64,000 nucleotides of DNA from Gluconobacter sp. P1C6_b (GTDB lineage Bacteria; Pseudomonadota; Alphaproteobacteria; Acetobacterales; Acetobacteraceae), in NCBI RefSeq assembly GCF_018811945.1, contig NZ_JACRVU010000013.1, positions 1-64,000 on the forward strand, read 5' to 3'. Shown one piece after another: positions 1 to 7,417 of the stretch. The notes beneath the pieces were generated by a model. That model did not search any database, was not told the DNA's origin, and was given only the letters and a program-made list of their open reading frames with translations. The position numbers and the translations under genes were made by a program. Numbering within the stretch: the stretch's first letter is position 1; every line of letters begins with the position of its first letter.

Positions 1-162
1 CTCATGCATGTCTCGCCAGGGGCAACCTGTGCGCAGAACATGCAGCATACCATTGAGGAACCGGCGATTGTCTCCAGCCGGACGCGCCCAACGTCCGCGT
101 TCAGCCGGCAGAAGTGGACCAATGATCGCCCATTCCTGATCCGTCAGATCACCTCGTGCCAT
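1..162 (-). CDS. IS5-family transposase, N-terminal 54 codons
   Basis: The minus strand from the ATG at 162 encodes MARGDLTDQEWAIIGPLLPA and continues through RRFLNGMLHVLRTGCPWRDM to the window edge. This is the characteristic N-terminal domain of IS5-family (IS427/IS1031-like) transposases. The DDE catalytic residues lie outside the window. A frameshifted two-ORF arrangement, common in this group, cannot be judged. The reading is open and has no internal damage in the visible part. Confidence 0.88.
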   Translation of the reverse strand, partial: MARGDLTDQEWAIIGPLLPAERGRWARPAGDNRRFLNGMLHVLRTGCPWRDMHE

Positions 163-245
163 GCCTGCTCCACTGTACTGCCTTCATTGAAGACAACAGT
201 GAATCAGATCTCACGCAGATCGTATAGACCTTTTGTCAACGTGAC
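1..245 (-). mobile_element. IS5-family insertion sequence, one end only (runs off left edge)
   Basis: The window opens inside an IS5-family element whose transposase is read leftwards. The element appears to end just before a CTAG at 246-249, because an open reading frame with coding character starts abruptly at 250 right after it; YTAR tetramers such as CTAG are known IS5-family targets. The inverted repeat and the second copy of the target duplication are outside the window, so the exact boundary is inferred. Confidence 0.55.
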
Positions 246-249
246 CTAG

Positions 250-618
250 CTGGAAATCAAGGACATATTCCTTCGGCTGGGACTGGTCCTCGCGAAGAGG
301 CGTAATCCCCGCGCCGGGACTGAATCCTATTTGGTGACCGGGTTCGATGCGGGACGCCAGATGGCAGAGCATCGGTGGGCCTCCGAGCGTTGGGGCGATA
401 CCGTTTCGGAAGGTATTACTATACGAGAACCTAAAAAACGGTATCGCCAACAGCCCCCGCTACCATTCTCCCCGGCTGACCCTGCCAATGATAACCCGGC
501 CCTTTGGCCTGAGTTTTCTGAAAAGCCGGACGCACTCTTCCCATGGCTGGACATCAATCCGGCAGAGATCCCGGATTTCATGCGGAATGACCCCGAATTT
601 TGGGCGATGGCAGTCTGA
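250..618 (+). pseudogene. 5'-truncated hypothetical gene, interrupted by the IS
   Basis: The frame is open from 250 (immediately after a TAG at 247-249) to the stop at 616-618. The reading has coding character all the way from LEIKDIFLRLGLVLAKRRNP onward, upstream of any credible start codon; only TTG 331, GTG 334 and ATG 361 are in frame and none has a Shine-Dalgarno. I infer that the original 5' end was lost to the IS5-family insertion ending near 245. The product contains ADPANDNPA, a composition common in plasmid- and phage-borne alphaproteobacterial proteins, and ends in DPEFWAMAV. Function unknown. If the short form from 331 or 361 is expressed it would be about 85-95 residues. Confidence 0.5.
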
Positions 619-682
619 CGCAATCCATTTTGTTATTGTGATTGCAATAGTAAAATAACTAACGGAAAGAGGAGAGCATGAG

Positions 683-1066
683 ATGCCGTGGGTAAAAACT
701 GAATACGAAGACCGATATGACTTCACAGCCAAAGAATTGGTGATCTTGGACAATGCCGGTTATGTGTTCGAGAACCCGGAGGTGTGGATCAACAATCCCG
801 ATGGCGCAGAAGAGGATCTCATGAAGGCAATCCCGATCTATTATCGCTTGCTCGGGAAATCCATTGTCGAGACGACGACACGGGGTGTTACCTTCTTTTC
901 GGCGATCCGGGACTTTCTGGCCGAAACAGTTCCCCACCCGTATCGCTACCCCGGCCCCATCCCAACTGAAGAAGAGAACAGGGCCATGGCTCGGGCCGCG
1001 AAGACCATTCGCCGCCGGAAGCCCGCTGGAGCCCCGCAGGACTCCTCCCGCCCTCTGGCTCGGTAA
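683..1066 (+). CDS. hypothetical protein (127 aa)
   Basis: The ATG at 683 is preceded by GAGGAG with about 9 nt spacing, a good ribosome binding site. The 127-residue protein starts MPWVKTEYEDRYDFTAKELV, has no membrane segment, and ends in a basic, proline-rich tail (TIRRRKPAG). I do not recognise a family. It is convergent with the UDG-like gene whose stop lies at 1078, and it sits in the accessory block between the IS and tRNA-Glu. Confidence 0.6.
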   Translation: MPWVKTEYEDRYDFTAKELVILDNAGYVFENPEVWINNPDGAEEDLMKAIPIYYRLLGKSIVETTTRGVTFFSAIRDFLAETVPHPYRYPGPIPTEEENRAMARAAKTIRRRKPAGAPQDSSRPLAR

Positions 1067-1077
1067 AAGGTAGCGCC

Positions 1078-1749
1078 TTACGGGATGCATCCTTCCTGCG
1101 TCTGCTCTGTCCTCGGGGTGGCCTGTAACGCTGCGAAGTATGCCCTTAGTCGCTCCCGGTCCTCCCGGCTTATCCGTGAACCACTGAGATGAACCGTGCC
1201 TATCGCTTCGCAGCCCCATAGGGTGCCGCGCCGGGCAAGTACTCGACCTTTCTCACCGTGTAGCGACGGCTCACCTTGAGCCAGCCAAGAAAACGTTCCC
1301 AGTCCTATAACGATCAGGCACTCCGGTCGAAGTGCTCGCACGATGCGCTCCGCATTGTCTCGACTGAAGATCTCAAGATTTTCACGTAGAGATTTCGTTA
1401 TCCGGTTCCATGCTGCGACGCTTGGTGCGCGGAAGAAGATCGCATTCAACCCAGTGCATTGGGCCACTACTTCCTGTCCCCATATCATTCTCACTTGTCT
1501 GGCGAGTGGCCATTCCTCCGTCGCATAGTCGCAGGTCTCCGGCCACGTCTCATGGTGTTCGGAACAGTCAATCGCTTGCCCTCCCGGCTGATGCCCAAGA
1601 AATAGAAATGACGCATCGACTATTGGTGGGCCGTATAGGATGCGGAAACCAAGGGCATGTTCACCGAGGTCTTTTTCACACCGACGGTAGTAATCGTTCG
1701 TTGCCGCATAAACTTCCCGGCATATATTTTTGGCACTCTGGTCGTGCAT
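1078..1749 (-). CDS. uracil-DNA-glycosylase-superfamily-like protein (223 aa)
   Basis: The frame extends upstream to 1857, but the ATG at 1749 has an AAGGCGAAGTA ribosome binding site and starts MHDQSAKNICREVYAATNDY, so the shorter form is preferred. The protein has FLFLGHQPGGQ near residue 50, resembling the UDG water-activating/uracil-binding loop (G-x-x-P-G), a central LIVIGLGTF strand, and HLSGSR near the C-terminus in place of the usual HPS-type DNA-intercalation loop. Known UDG-superfamily enzymes excise uracil or other damaged bases. Activity here is inferred only from this architecture. It is isolated in a mobile-looking region, so a role in element maintenance or defence is possible but unproven. 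Confidence 0.55.
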   Translation of the reverse strand: MHDQSAKNICREVYAATNDYYRRCEKDLGEHALGFRILYGPPIVDASFLFLGHQPGGQAIDCSEHHETWPETCDYATEEWPLARQVRMIWGQEVVAQCTGLNAIFFRAPSVAAWNRITKSLRENLEIFSRDNAERIVRALRPECLIVIGLGTFSWLAQGEPSLHGEKGRVLARRGTLWGCEAIGTVHLSGSRISREDRERLRAYFAALQATPRTEQTQEGCIP

Positions 1750-2250
1750 TACTTCGCCTTTCTGTTGACGAAGGCGAGCATCTTCGGGGATGGGGGTCAA
1801 GGCAGACCGCTGGCTCGGTTGCGGGGCGAGGCCGATTAAAACCCCTCGGAAGCCCACGTGGGGCGTCCAGTGGTCCTCTGGCGTCCTCCTGCGCTGATGC
1901 GAACTAGAATAGGTAAGTAACCATTACCTTTTTATCGTGCATACTTATACTCACCCCGGTGATCTCATCCTATCCCGAGCGCACGATACCAAGAGGGGTT
2001 CGAAGAAGGGCTATGCCAACCGGGTATCAGCAAATCACTGTCAAATAACAACAGTTTCGGTGGCATTGGTCTTTACAGTGGTTTCCAAACCCAACGACAT
2101 GGGATTTGGTTTATATGAAAAATAATATTTATCAGATGGAATAATATGAAAGCCTGTTTCGATTAATTTCTAAATAATACACGCTAATTAGATAGGGGTT
2201 AGGCCCCTGTTACCATCGTGTTATGGGGCGATTATAGTGGAGGCCCTCTC
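1750..2250. other. intergenic region, AT-rich right half
   Basis: Two divergent genes start at the edges of this 501-bp gap, so promoters for both should lie here. The stretch 2100-2200 is much more AT-rich than the rest of the window. A short open frame at 1937-2125 lacks a ribosome binding site and any recognisable composition, and I do not call it a gene. TATAGT at about 2234 could be a -10 box just before the downstream gene, without a convincing -35. Confidence 0.5.
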
Positions 2251-2574
2251 ATGAGTGTAAAAAAGTTGGGTCCATACACCAAAAGCGATGAAAGACTTAT
2301 CGCTGACGGTCGTAGTGCCCCGGCTCGTCGATATCGCAAATACATGAAGATGCTTAAGCAGGATTTCGGAGAGACGCTCCAGCCGTCCCAGCTGCTTCTG
2401 GTTGAGCGGACGGCCATGATGCTTACCCGACTTTACTATCTCGACAATCGAATTCTCATGGATGATGAGTTCGGTCAACTCGACAATAATCAATACATCG
2501 CGTGGCAGAATGCTGTTCGACGTAACCTTGCGGAATTGGAAGCAACCCGCAAATCAGTATTGGAGTATTTCTAA
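2251..2574 (+). CDS. small phage-like hypothetical protein (107 aa)
   Basis: I chose the ATG at 2251, preceded by GTGGAGG, over an upstream in-frame TTG at 2218. The product is helical and highly charged, starting MSVKKLGPYTKSDERLIADG, with a basic RRYRKYMKMLK patch and a central LLVERTAMMLTRLYYLDNR helix. Size, helical content and position at the head of a packed run of small genes are reminiscent of phage small-terminase-type proteins, but no motif proves this. The stop codon overlaps the start of the next gene (TAATG). Confidence 0.6.
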   Translation: MSVKKLGPYTKSDERLIADGRSAPARRYRKYMKMLKQDFGETLQPSQLLLVERTAMMLTRLYYLDNRILMDDEFGQLDNNQYIAWQNAVRRNLAELEATRKSVLEYF

Positions 2575-2801
2575 TGAGCATCCCCGGGGATGATTACGAG
2601 CGCCAGTGTCGAGGAGAAATTTCCGGTTTGACTGGGAAAGAATCACATATTGAGTTGGCAAAATATCATCTTGAAGCTGCTCAAAGCACCCTCGATGAAG
2701 TCAACTATGACGGTGAGACTATAGCAGCCATCACTGAGGCATTGGATCTGCTCTATGACGCCAGTGTCACAAACGAATCAAGGAGTAACCGTGCCCTTTA
2801 A
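2574..2801 (+). CDS. small hypothetical protein (75 aa), translationally coupled
   Basis: The start ATG at 2574 overlaps the upstream stop, implying coupling. The 75-residue acidic product (starting MSIPGDDYERQCRGEISG) is predicted helical with no known domain. Its 3' end overlaps the next gene, which begins at 2791. I cannot assign a function; the tightly overlapped organisation supports it being real. Confidence 0.5.
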   Translation: MSIPGDDYERQCRGEISGLTGKESHIELAKYHLEAAQSTLDEVNYDGETIAAITEALDLLYDASVTNESRSNRAL

Positions 2802-3144
2802 GCCCTCACGCTTGGGCGGTAGGCACTTTGCACTGCCAGCCTCCCGGTCTCGTGCTCGCACCAAGGATAAGCCAATCCCCGGCGCATTGCTTCGGACGCA
2901 TGACGCTTCGACTGAAGCCGCGCTGAACAGTCCCAAAGACGGCTTACCGCCAGTTACGGGAAACAAGGTCACAGGCTTGGTTCTGAAAAAGCAGCAAGAT
3001 CGGGCCGAAGAGATCAGCACTCCCGTCCGGAACTACTCGGATGAAGATAGGGCCCTGAAAGAAGCTATTCGCCGCAAGGAAGAGGCTGATGCCCACAGAC
3101 TTCAGGAAATGATCAGACGTAATAAAGAATATTGGAACAAATGA
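2791..3144 (+). CDS. hypothetical basic protein (117 aa)
   Basis: A GTG at 2791 follows an AAGGAG sequence at optimal distance, so this start is preferred to an upstream in-frame ATG at 2755. The N-terminus is strongly basic (FKPSRLGGRHFALPASRSRA), and the C-terminal third is a charged helix ending in QEMIRRNKEYWNK. It resembles structural or nucleic-acid-binding proteins of phages only in composition; no family is recognised. It ends where the next coding region begins. Confidence 0.55.
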   Translation: MPFKPSRLGGRHFALPASRSRARTKDKPIPGALLRTHDASTEAALNSPKDGLPPVTGNKVTGLVLKKQQDRAEEISTPVRNYSDEDRALKEAIRRKEEADAHRLQEMIRRNKEYWNK

Positions 3145-3779
3145 TGAACAGTGCAGAAATCAATCTAGCCGTAGCCAAGAATCGGCACCGGGATGTCCTC
3201 AAGGCTCTCGATGAAGTTGCAGCTAAGCAAGTCAAAGCTGCCAAGGTTGTCTCGATGCTCCAGGCCGAAAAAGACGCCCTTGCCGACGTACAGGAGCAGG
3301 TCAATAACATCCGTCTTGATGCGATGGAGACCGGGAAAACCACCGTCTATCTCCCGGCCGAGGTATCAAAGAAATATGAGCGCTTGCGGGAGATTGACGA
3401 AGTTCTCCCGGCAGCACTTCGTCGACAGGAAGCACTTGCCGGGGAAAGAGCCGTTACTCAGGCGGCGATTGACGAGGCCGAAGAGGCTATCCGCCAGGAA
3501 GCTGGGGCCATCCTTGCAGCCGAACAGGCGGAGGTCTGGGATCGGGCTCAAGCTGTGTGGGCCGACTATATCGAGGCGATTCGGGAGGTTCTCGCTCTCG
3601 GTTCCACCGGGTATAGCCGGTATTCATGGAATACTATCGCCGAGCACCTGAATTCCCTGACGCCTTCGTGCTACCGTGAATTGAACGGGGAAGGGGTAGC
3701 CAAGACCAATGCAGGGCGGGAGAAAGTCCGCCAGCGTTATTCTGATCTCATCGCCCCGGTTGGCGTGGCTCGGTCCTGA
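3141..3779 (+). CDS. coiled-coil hypothetical protein (212 aa)
   Basis: Tandem ATGs at 3141 and 3144 overlap the preceding stop; an in-frame TTG at 3132 is a third option. Residues about 5-150 are almost uninterrupted alanine-, glutamate- and lysine-rich heptads predicting a long coiled coil, followed by a tryptophan/tyrosine-containing C-terminal region (SRYSWNTIAEHLNSL). It is last in the four-gene run and is followed by a terminator-like hairpin. Function unknown; phage scaffolding-like composition is suggestive only. Confidence 0.6.
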   Translation: MMNSAEINLAVAKNRHRDVLKALDEVAAKQVKAAKVVSMLQAEKDALADVQEQVNNIRLDAMETGKTTVYLPAEVSKKYERLREIDEVLPAALRRQEALAGERAVTQAAIDEAEEAIRQEAGAILAAEQAEVWDRAQAVWADYIEAIREVLALGSTGYSRYSWNTIAEHLNSLTPSCYRELNGEGVAKTNAGREKVRQRYSDLIAPVGVARS

Positions 3780-3788
3780 AATAAGAAA

Positions 3789-3816
3789 CCCCTCCGCCGT
3801 GGGGACTGCGGAGGGG
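3789..3816. terminator. hairpin terminator between convergent genes
   Basis: A perfect 9-bp inverted repeat (CCCCTCCGC at 3789-3797, GCGGAGGGG at 3808-3816) with a 10-nt loop sits 10 nt after the coiled-coil gene. On the minus strand it is followed by TTTCTTATT, so it may also end transcription of the opposing GIY-YIG gene. On the plus strand there is no U-run. Confidence 0.6.
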
Positions 3817-3898
3817 TATCGGCGGCGATTCAGAAAAAGCCCGACTGGAGAAAGCAGTCGTTAGCCCTTTATAGCGCGGACAGCGTCCTGCGACTAAT

Positions 3899-4318
3899 TC
3901 ATATTTCTGTCTGAATAGACAATAAATCCCCTCTTTTCTTGTTTCCATACGGCAATATCCCACAAACTTCTTCAAATTTATTTATAATTACTCGTTCGCA
4001 TTCAATGTGTTTATCGCAGAGTGCGTAATATATCTGTAATTCTTGTCCGGTTTCTAGGAGATGGATTATTGTCTCCCCACCCTTGTGTGGTCCTCGGTTA
4101 CCCGGTATGTGCCGGAAGAATTGCCTGAGCCTCTTATTTAACTGCTTTGCTCGCCCGATATAGACGATTTCTGGTTCCTCGTCCCTGTGGCTGGCTGTAA
4201 TGATGTAGATACCCGAGGCCTTTTCCTTAATTGCTTCTCGCCAAGGAAACGGGCCATGGCCTGCTAAACCAGCCCAATCAAATAGCTCTTGCGGAGATAG
4301 GGTAGATTCGGTGCTCAT
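3899..4318 (-). CDS. GIY-YIG domain protein (139 aa)
   Basis: Residues about 35-75 contain SGIYIITASH and, 13 residues later, VYIGRAKQLNKRLRQFF. This is the GIY and YIG pair followed by the conserved arginine region of GIY-YIG nucleases. A downstream HIECERVIINKFEE helix could carry the metal-binding glutamate. Family members are endonucleases in UvrC, homing enzymes, restriction systems and small stand-alone proteins; this one has no recognisable DNA-binding extension. It lies between the phage-like run and tRNA-Glu. Its AT-richer composition than the core genes nearby fits horizontal acquisition. Confidence 0.75.
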   Translation of the reverse strand: MSTESTLSPQELFDWAGLAGHGPFPWREAIKEKASGIYIITASHRDEEPEIVYIGRAKQLNKRLRQFFRHIPGNRGPHKGGETIIHLLETGQELQIYYALCDKHIECERVIINKFEEVCGILPYGNKKRGDLLSIQTEI

Positions 4319-4466
4319 TGCACATAATTTCTAATACGCCCACGTTGAAAAGAGGAGCTCTCTTTTGCCCTTCGCAGAGGCGCATCATGGTCTCTACCGA
4401 GCGTAGTTTCAAAGGCGGGCGTTAAGAGGGGCGGAGAATACTGCGCCCCATATAACGATTTGTTTT

Positions 4467-4488
4467 ATATAGGTATTTTAGCCTATAT
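4467..4488 (-). other. AT-rich hairpin abutting the tRNA 3' end
   Basis: A 7-bp inverted repeat (ATATAGG at 4467-4473, CCTATAT at 4482-4488) with an 8-nt loop touches the last base of the encoded CCA of tRNA-Glu. On the minus strand it is followed by AAAACAAAT, not a U-run, so it is a weak terminator at best. It could be a tRNA processing determinant or part of an attachment site. The rest of 4319-4466 shows no gene. Confidence 0.4.
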
Positions 4489-4564
4489 TGGTGTCCCGTA
4501 CGGGATTCGAACCCGTGTTGCCGCCGTGAAAGGGCGGTGTCCTAGGCCTCTAGACGAACGGGAC
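4489..4564 (-). tRNA. tRNA-Glu (TTC)
   Basis: The minus strand reads as a complete 76-nt tRNA. The 7-bp acceptor stem GTCCCGT pairs with ACGGGAC, the anticodon loop is CCTTTCA with anticodon TTC, and the T-loop is GGTTCGAATCC. Discriminator A and a genome-encoded CCA occupy 4489-4492. Its 3' end points into the accessory region 1-4488, the orientation expected if an integrative element used this tRNA as attB. Confidence 0.97.
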
Positions 4565-4605
4565 TGGAGGCGTGAGCGGGTGTATAGGGGCGGCTCCTGC
4601 GTCCG

Positions 4606-6405
4606 TCAAGCGGGGGCAGCGTCAGAAATGAAAAAAGACAGATTTTTTCTCTCCTGCCATGTTTCGGCCCGCAAAGTACCCGCGACATGGACCAGCGGCA
4701 TGGAGCGGTCTTCCAGCAGGGCGGCGAAGGGTTTGTCGGCTGCACGGAAGACGAGGCCGCGCAGGCGTGTGCCGCCGTCCTCGCCTTGCAGGATGACGCG
4801 CAGGGTGTTGCCGTCCTTGCCGATACGTTCGCTTTTGACACAGCGGACATTGCTGATGGCGAGGATCGGTTCCTCATTGCCGGGGCCGAAGGGTTCCAGC
4901 CGGGCGAGCTGGTCAGCGACAGCGATGGAGGCGCCGGCCAGCGTCATGATGCCGTCGAGCTTCAGGGCATCCTGTTTCGGAAGGGTGAGGGCGCCGGAGA
5001 GCTGTGTGTCGAGCCAGCTGTGGAACTCGTCAGCACGATCGGCGGCGAGGGAGAAGCCGGCGGCCATGGCATGTCCGCCGCCGCTGAGCAGCAGACCGTT
5101 CTGGCGGGCGGCGATAATGGCGGTTCCGAGATCCAGTCCGGGGACGGAGCGGGCCGAGCCTTTGATGACGCCGTCCGTGAGGGCCGCGACGAGAGCGGGA
5201 CGGTTGTAACGTTCTTTCAGGCGCCCTGCGACGATGCCGACAACGCCGGGGTGCCATGTTTCACCATGCAGGAAAATGACGGCGTGGCCCTCATCAAGCT
5301 GCTGCTGCGCCTGTTCCATGGCGGAATCGAGGATTGTGGATTCGACGGTCTGGCGCCGGCGGTTGACGCGGTCGAGCTGTTCGGCGAGGGCGCGGGCTTC
5401 CACGACGTCGTCCGACAGCAGGAGTTTCAGGCCCAGATCGGCCTGTGCGATGCGGCCACCGGCGTTGATGCGGGGGCCGAGGGCAAAGCCGCAGGCCATG
5501 GCGCTGGCTTCTTCCTTCACGCCTGCGACTGAGGAGAGCGTGGCCAGTCCGAGACGCTCACCGCGGGACATGACCCGCAGGCCCTGCATGACCAGAGCGC
5601 GGTTCAGGCCGGTCAGGGGCATGACGTCACAGATGGTGGCCAGCGCCGTGAGGTCGAGGCGCTTGAGCAGATCAGGGATGACCTGGCCCTCGTCGAACCA
5701 GTTGGTGCGGCGCAGGTGGCGGATCGTGGCGACCATGGTGAGGAAGGCGACGGCTGTGGCGCAGATGCTGCCCAGACCGGAGGTGCAGTCCAGACGGTTC
5801 GGATTGACCACGATACCTTTCGGCAGGGCGGCGCCGTCGGGTTTGTGGTGGTCGAGCACGATGATGTCGGCGCGGTCGGTCAGGCCGTTGAGGATGTCGA
5901 TCGCTGCTGTGCCGCAGTCGATACACACCAGAAGCGTGGCGCCTTGGGAAAGCAGGTTTTCAAGAGCGGCCGTGTTGGGTCCGTAGCCTTCGGCCAGGCG
6001 GTCGGGGATGTGGGTGCTGACCGTGCAGCCCAGTTCGCGCAATGTGTCGCAGACGAGGGCGGTTCCGCAGGCGCCGTCCACATCATAGTCGCCGAACAGG
6101 CCGACATGCTCACGGTTGCGCACGGCCTGTGCAAGGCGTTCCGCGGCCCGGTCCATGTCCTGCAGGCAGGATGGGTCGGGCATGGCGTCGCGCAGACGGG
6201 GATTGAGAAACGAAGAGGCGTCGTGGGGAGCGACGCCTCTTGCCGAGAGGATACGGGCCAGAAGTTCGGGAATACCGGCCTGCTGGGCCAGGGCGAGTGC
6301 GAGGCGGTTATCTGCTTCCGCCAGGCGGGGATCGCGCCAGATCCAGCGGCGGTGTCCTGCACTTCGGGTTACGCCGAGGACGGCACCCGTATCGTCTGCG
6401 AGCAT
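4606..6405 (-). CDS. recJ: single-stranded-DNA-specific exonuclease RecJ
   Basis: A 599-residue member of the DHH phosphoesterase superfamily, the 5'-3' single-strand exonuclease of recombination and mismatch repair. Metal-binding motifs are visible: GDYDVDG around 105-111, DCGT at about 163-166 and LDHHKPD at about 184-190. The C-terminal GGGHAMAAGF motif is the DHHA1 domain, and an OB-fold tail follows. Length matches the family. It is the last gene of the minus-strand run alaC-hom-glpX-recJ, 10 nt after glpX. Confidence 0.95.
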   Translation of the reverse strand: MLADDTGAVLGVTRSAGHRRWIWRDPRLAEADNRLALALAQQAGIPELLARILSARGVAPHDASSFLNPRLRDAMPDPSCLQDMDRAAERLAQAVRNREHVGLFGDYDVDGACGTALVCDTLRELGCTVSTHIPDRLAEGYGPNTAALENLLSQGATLLVCIDCGTAAIDILNGLTDRADIIVLDHHKPDGAALPKGIVVNPNRLDCTSGLGSICATAVAFLTMVATIRHLRRTNWFDEGQVIPDLLKRLDLTALATICDVMPLTGLNRALVMQGLRVMSRGERLGLATLSSVAGVKEEASAMACGFALGPRINAGGRIAQADLGLKLLLSDDVVEARALAEQLDRVNRRRQTVESTILDSAMEQAQQQLDEGHAVIFLHGETWHPGVVGIVAGRLKERYNRPALVAALTDGVIKGSARSVPGLDLGTAIIAARQNGLLLSGGGHAMAAGFSLAADRADEFHSWLDTQLSGALTLPKQDALKLDGIMTLAGASIAVADQLARLEPFGPGNEEPILAISNVRCVKSERIGKDGNTLRVILQGEDGGTRLRGLVFRAADKPFAALLEDRSMPLVHVAGTLRAETWQERKNLSFFISDAAPA

Positions 6406-6415
6406 GGTTCTCCGT

Positions 6416-7417
6416 TCAGGAAGCGGCTTTTACCTTCGGTTTGAAGGTATGGTGGCTTTCTATATAGCGCACCGTGCCGGATTTTGAACGCATGACGATG
6501 GAATGCGTGCGGGCCCGGCTCGGGCTCGGGCGTTCCACGCCCTTCAGGAGCGGGCCGGACGTGACGCCCGTTGCCGAGAACAGGACGTGGCCCGATGCCA
6601 TGTCGTGCAGGAAGAGCTTGCGGGCCGGGTCGAGGCCATTGGCCATTTCGCGTGCACGCTCGCGCTGCGTGTCATCTTCAAACAGGAGGCGGCCCTGCAT
6701 CTGGCCTTCCATACAGCGGATGGCTGCGGCGGCGAGGACACCTTCTGGAGCTCCGCCAGAACCCGCATAGAGATCCACGCCGCCGCCGTCGACGCAGGTG
6801 GCGATGGCCGCTGCCACGTCACCGTCGCTCAGGAGCATGACGCGTGCACCGGCTTCGCGGGCATGGGCGATGAGTTCTTCATGTCTTTCGCGGTCAAGTG
6901 CGCAGAGAACCATATCCGAGACATCGCGCTTCTTGGCCTTGGCCAGCGAACGGAGGTTGTTGCCGATCGAGGCATCCAGATCCACCACGCCTTCGGGCAG
7001 GTCAGGACCGACGACAATCTTTTCCATGTAGATGTCAGGTGCGTGCAGGAACTTGCCGCGCTCGGCGAGGGCCACGACCGTCAAGGCGTTGGGCAGGCTC
7101 TTGGCGCACAGATTGGTGCCTTCGAGCGGATCGACCGCGATGTCCATGGCCGGGCCACCGGAGCCGACTTTTTCGCCGATGTAGAGCATCGGGGCTTCGT
7201 CCATCTCGCCTTCACCAATGGTGACGACGCCATCGATGGCGACGGTGTCGAAAGCGGCGCGCATGGCCTGCACAGCAGCGCCATCGGCTTCGTTCTTCTG
7301 GCCGCGACCGGTCCAGTGGGCGGAAGCGATCGCGGCCGCTTCCGTTACACGGACGAGCTCGAGAGCAAGATTGCGGTCAGTGACGCGGTAGGGGAGAACA
7401 TTCTGAGGGTCGATCAC
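6416..7417 (-). CDS. glpX: class II fructose-1,6-bisphosphatase
   Basis: A 333-residue GlpX-type phosphatase that hydrolyses fructose-1,6-bisphosphate to fructose-6-phosphate in gluconeogenesis; in alphaproteobacteria it may also take sedoheptulose bisphosphate. Signature sequences are VVTIGEGEMDEAPMLYIGEK near residues 64-83 and the lithium-sensitive phosphatase metal motif DIAVDPLEGT at about 92-101. The start overlaps the hom stop by 4 nt, indicating co-transcription. The association with hom is common in alphaproteobacteria. Confidence 0.95.
   Translation of the reverse strand: MIDPQNVLPYRVTDRNLALELVRVTEAAAIASAHWTGRGQKNEADGAAVQAMRAAFDTVAIDGVVTIGEGEMDEAPMLYIGEKVGSGGPAMDIAVDPLEGTNLCAKSLPNALTVVALAERGKFLHAPDIYMEKIVVGPDLPEGVVDLDASIGNNLRSLAKAKKRDVSDMVLCALDRERHEELIAHAREAGARVMLLSDGDVAAAIATCVDGGGVDLYAGSGGAPEGVLAAAAIRCMEGQMQGRLLFEDDTQRERAREMANGLDPARKLFLHDMASGHVLFSATGVTSGPLLKGVERPSPSRARTHSIVMRSKSGTVRYIESHHTFKPKVKAAS

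Noticed and set aside
1937-2125. Possible 62-codon gene in the accessory intergenic region
   Set aside because: No ribosome binding site, no overlap with an operon, and composition like non-coding sequence.
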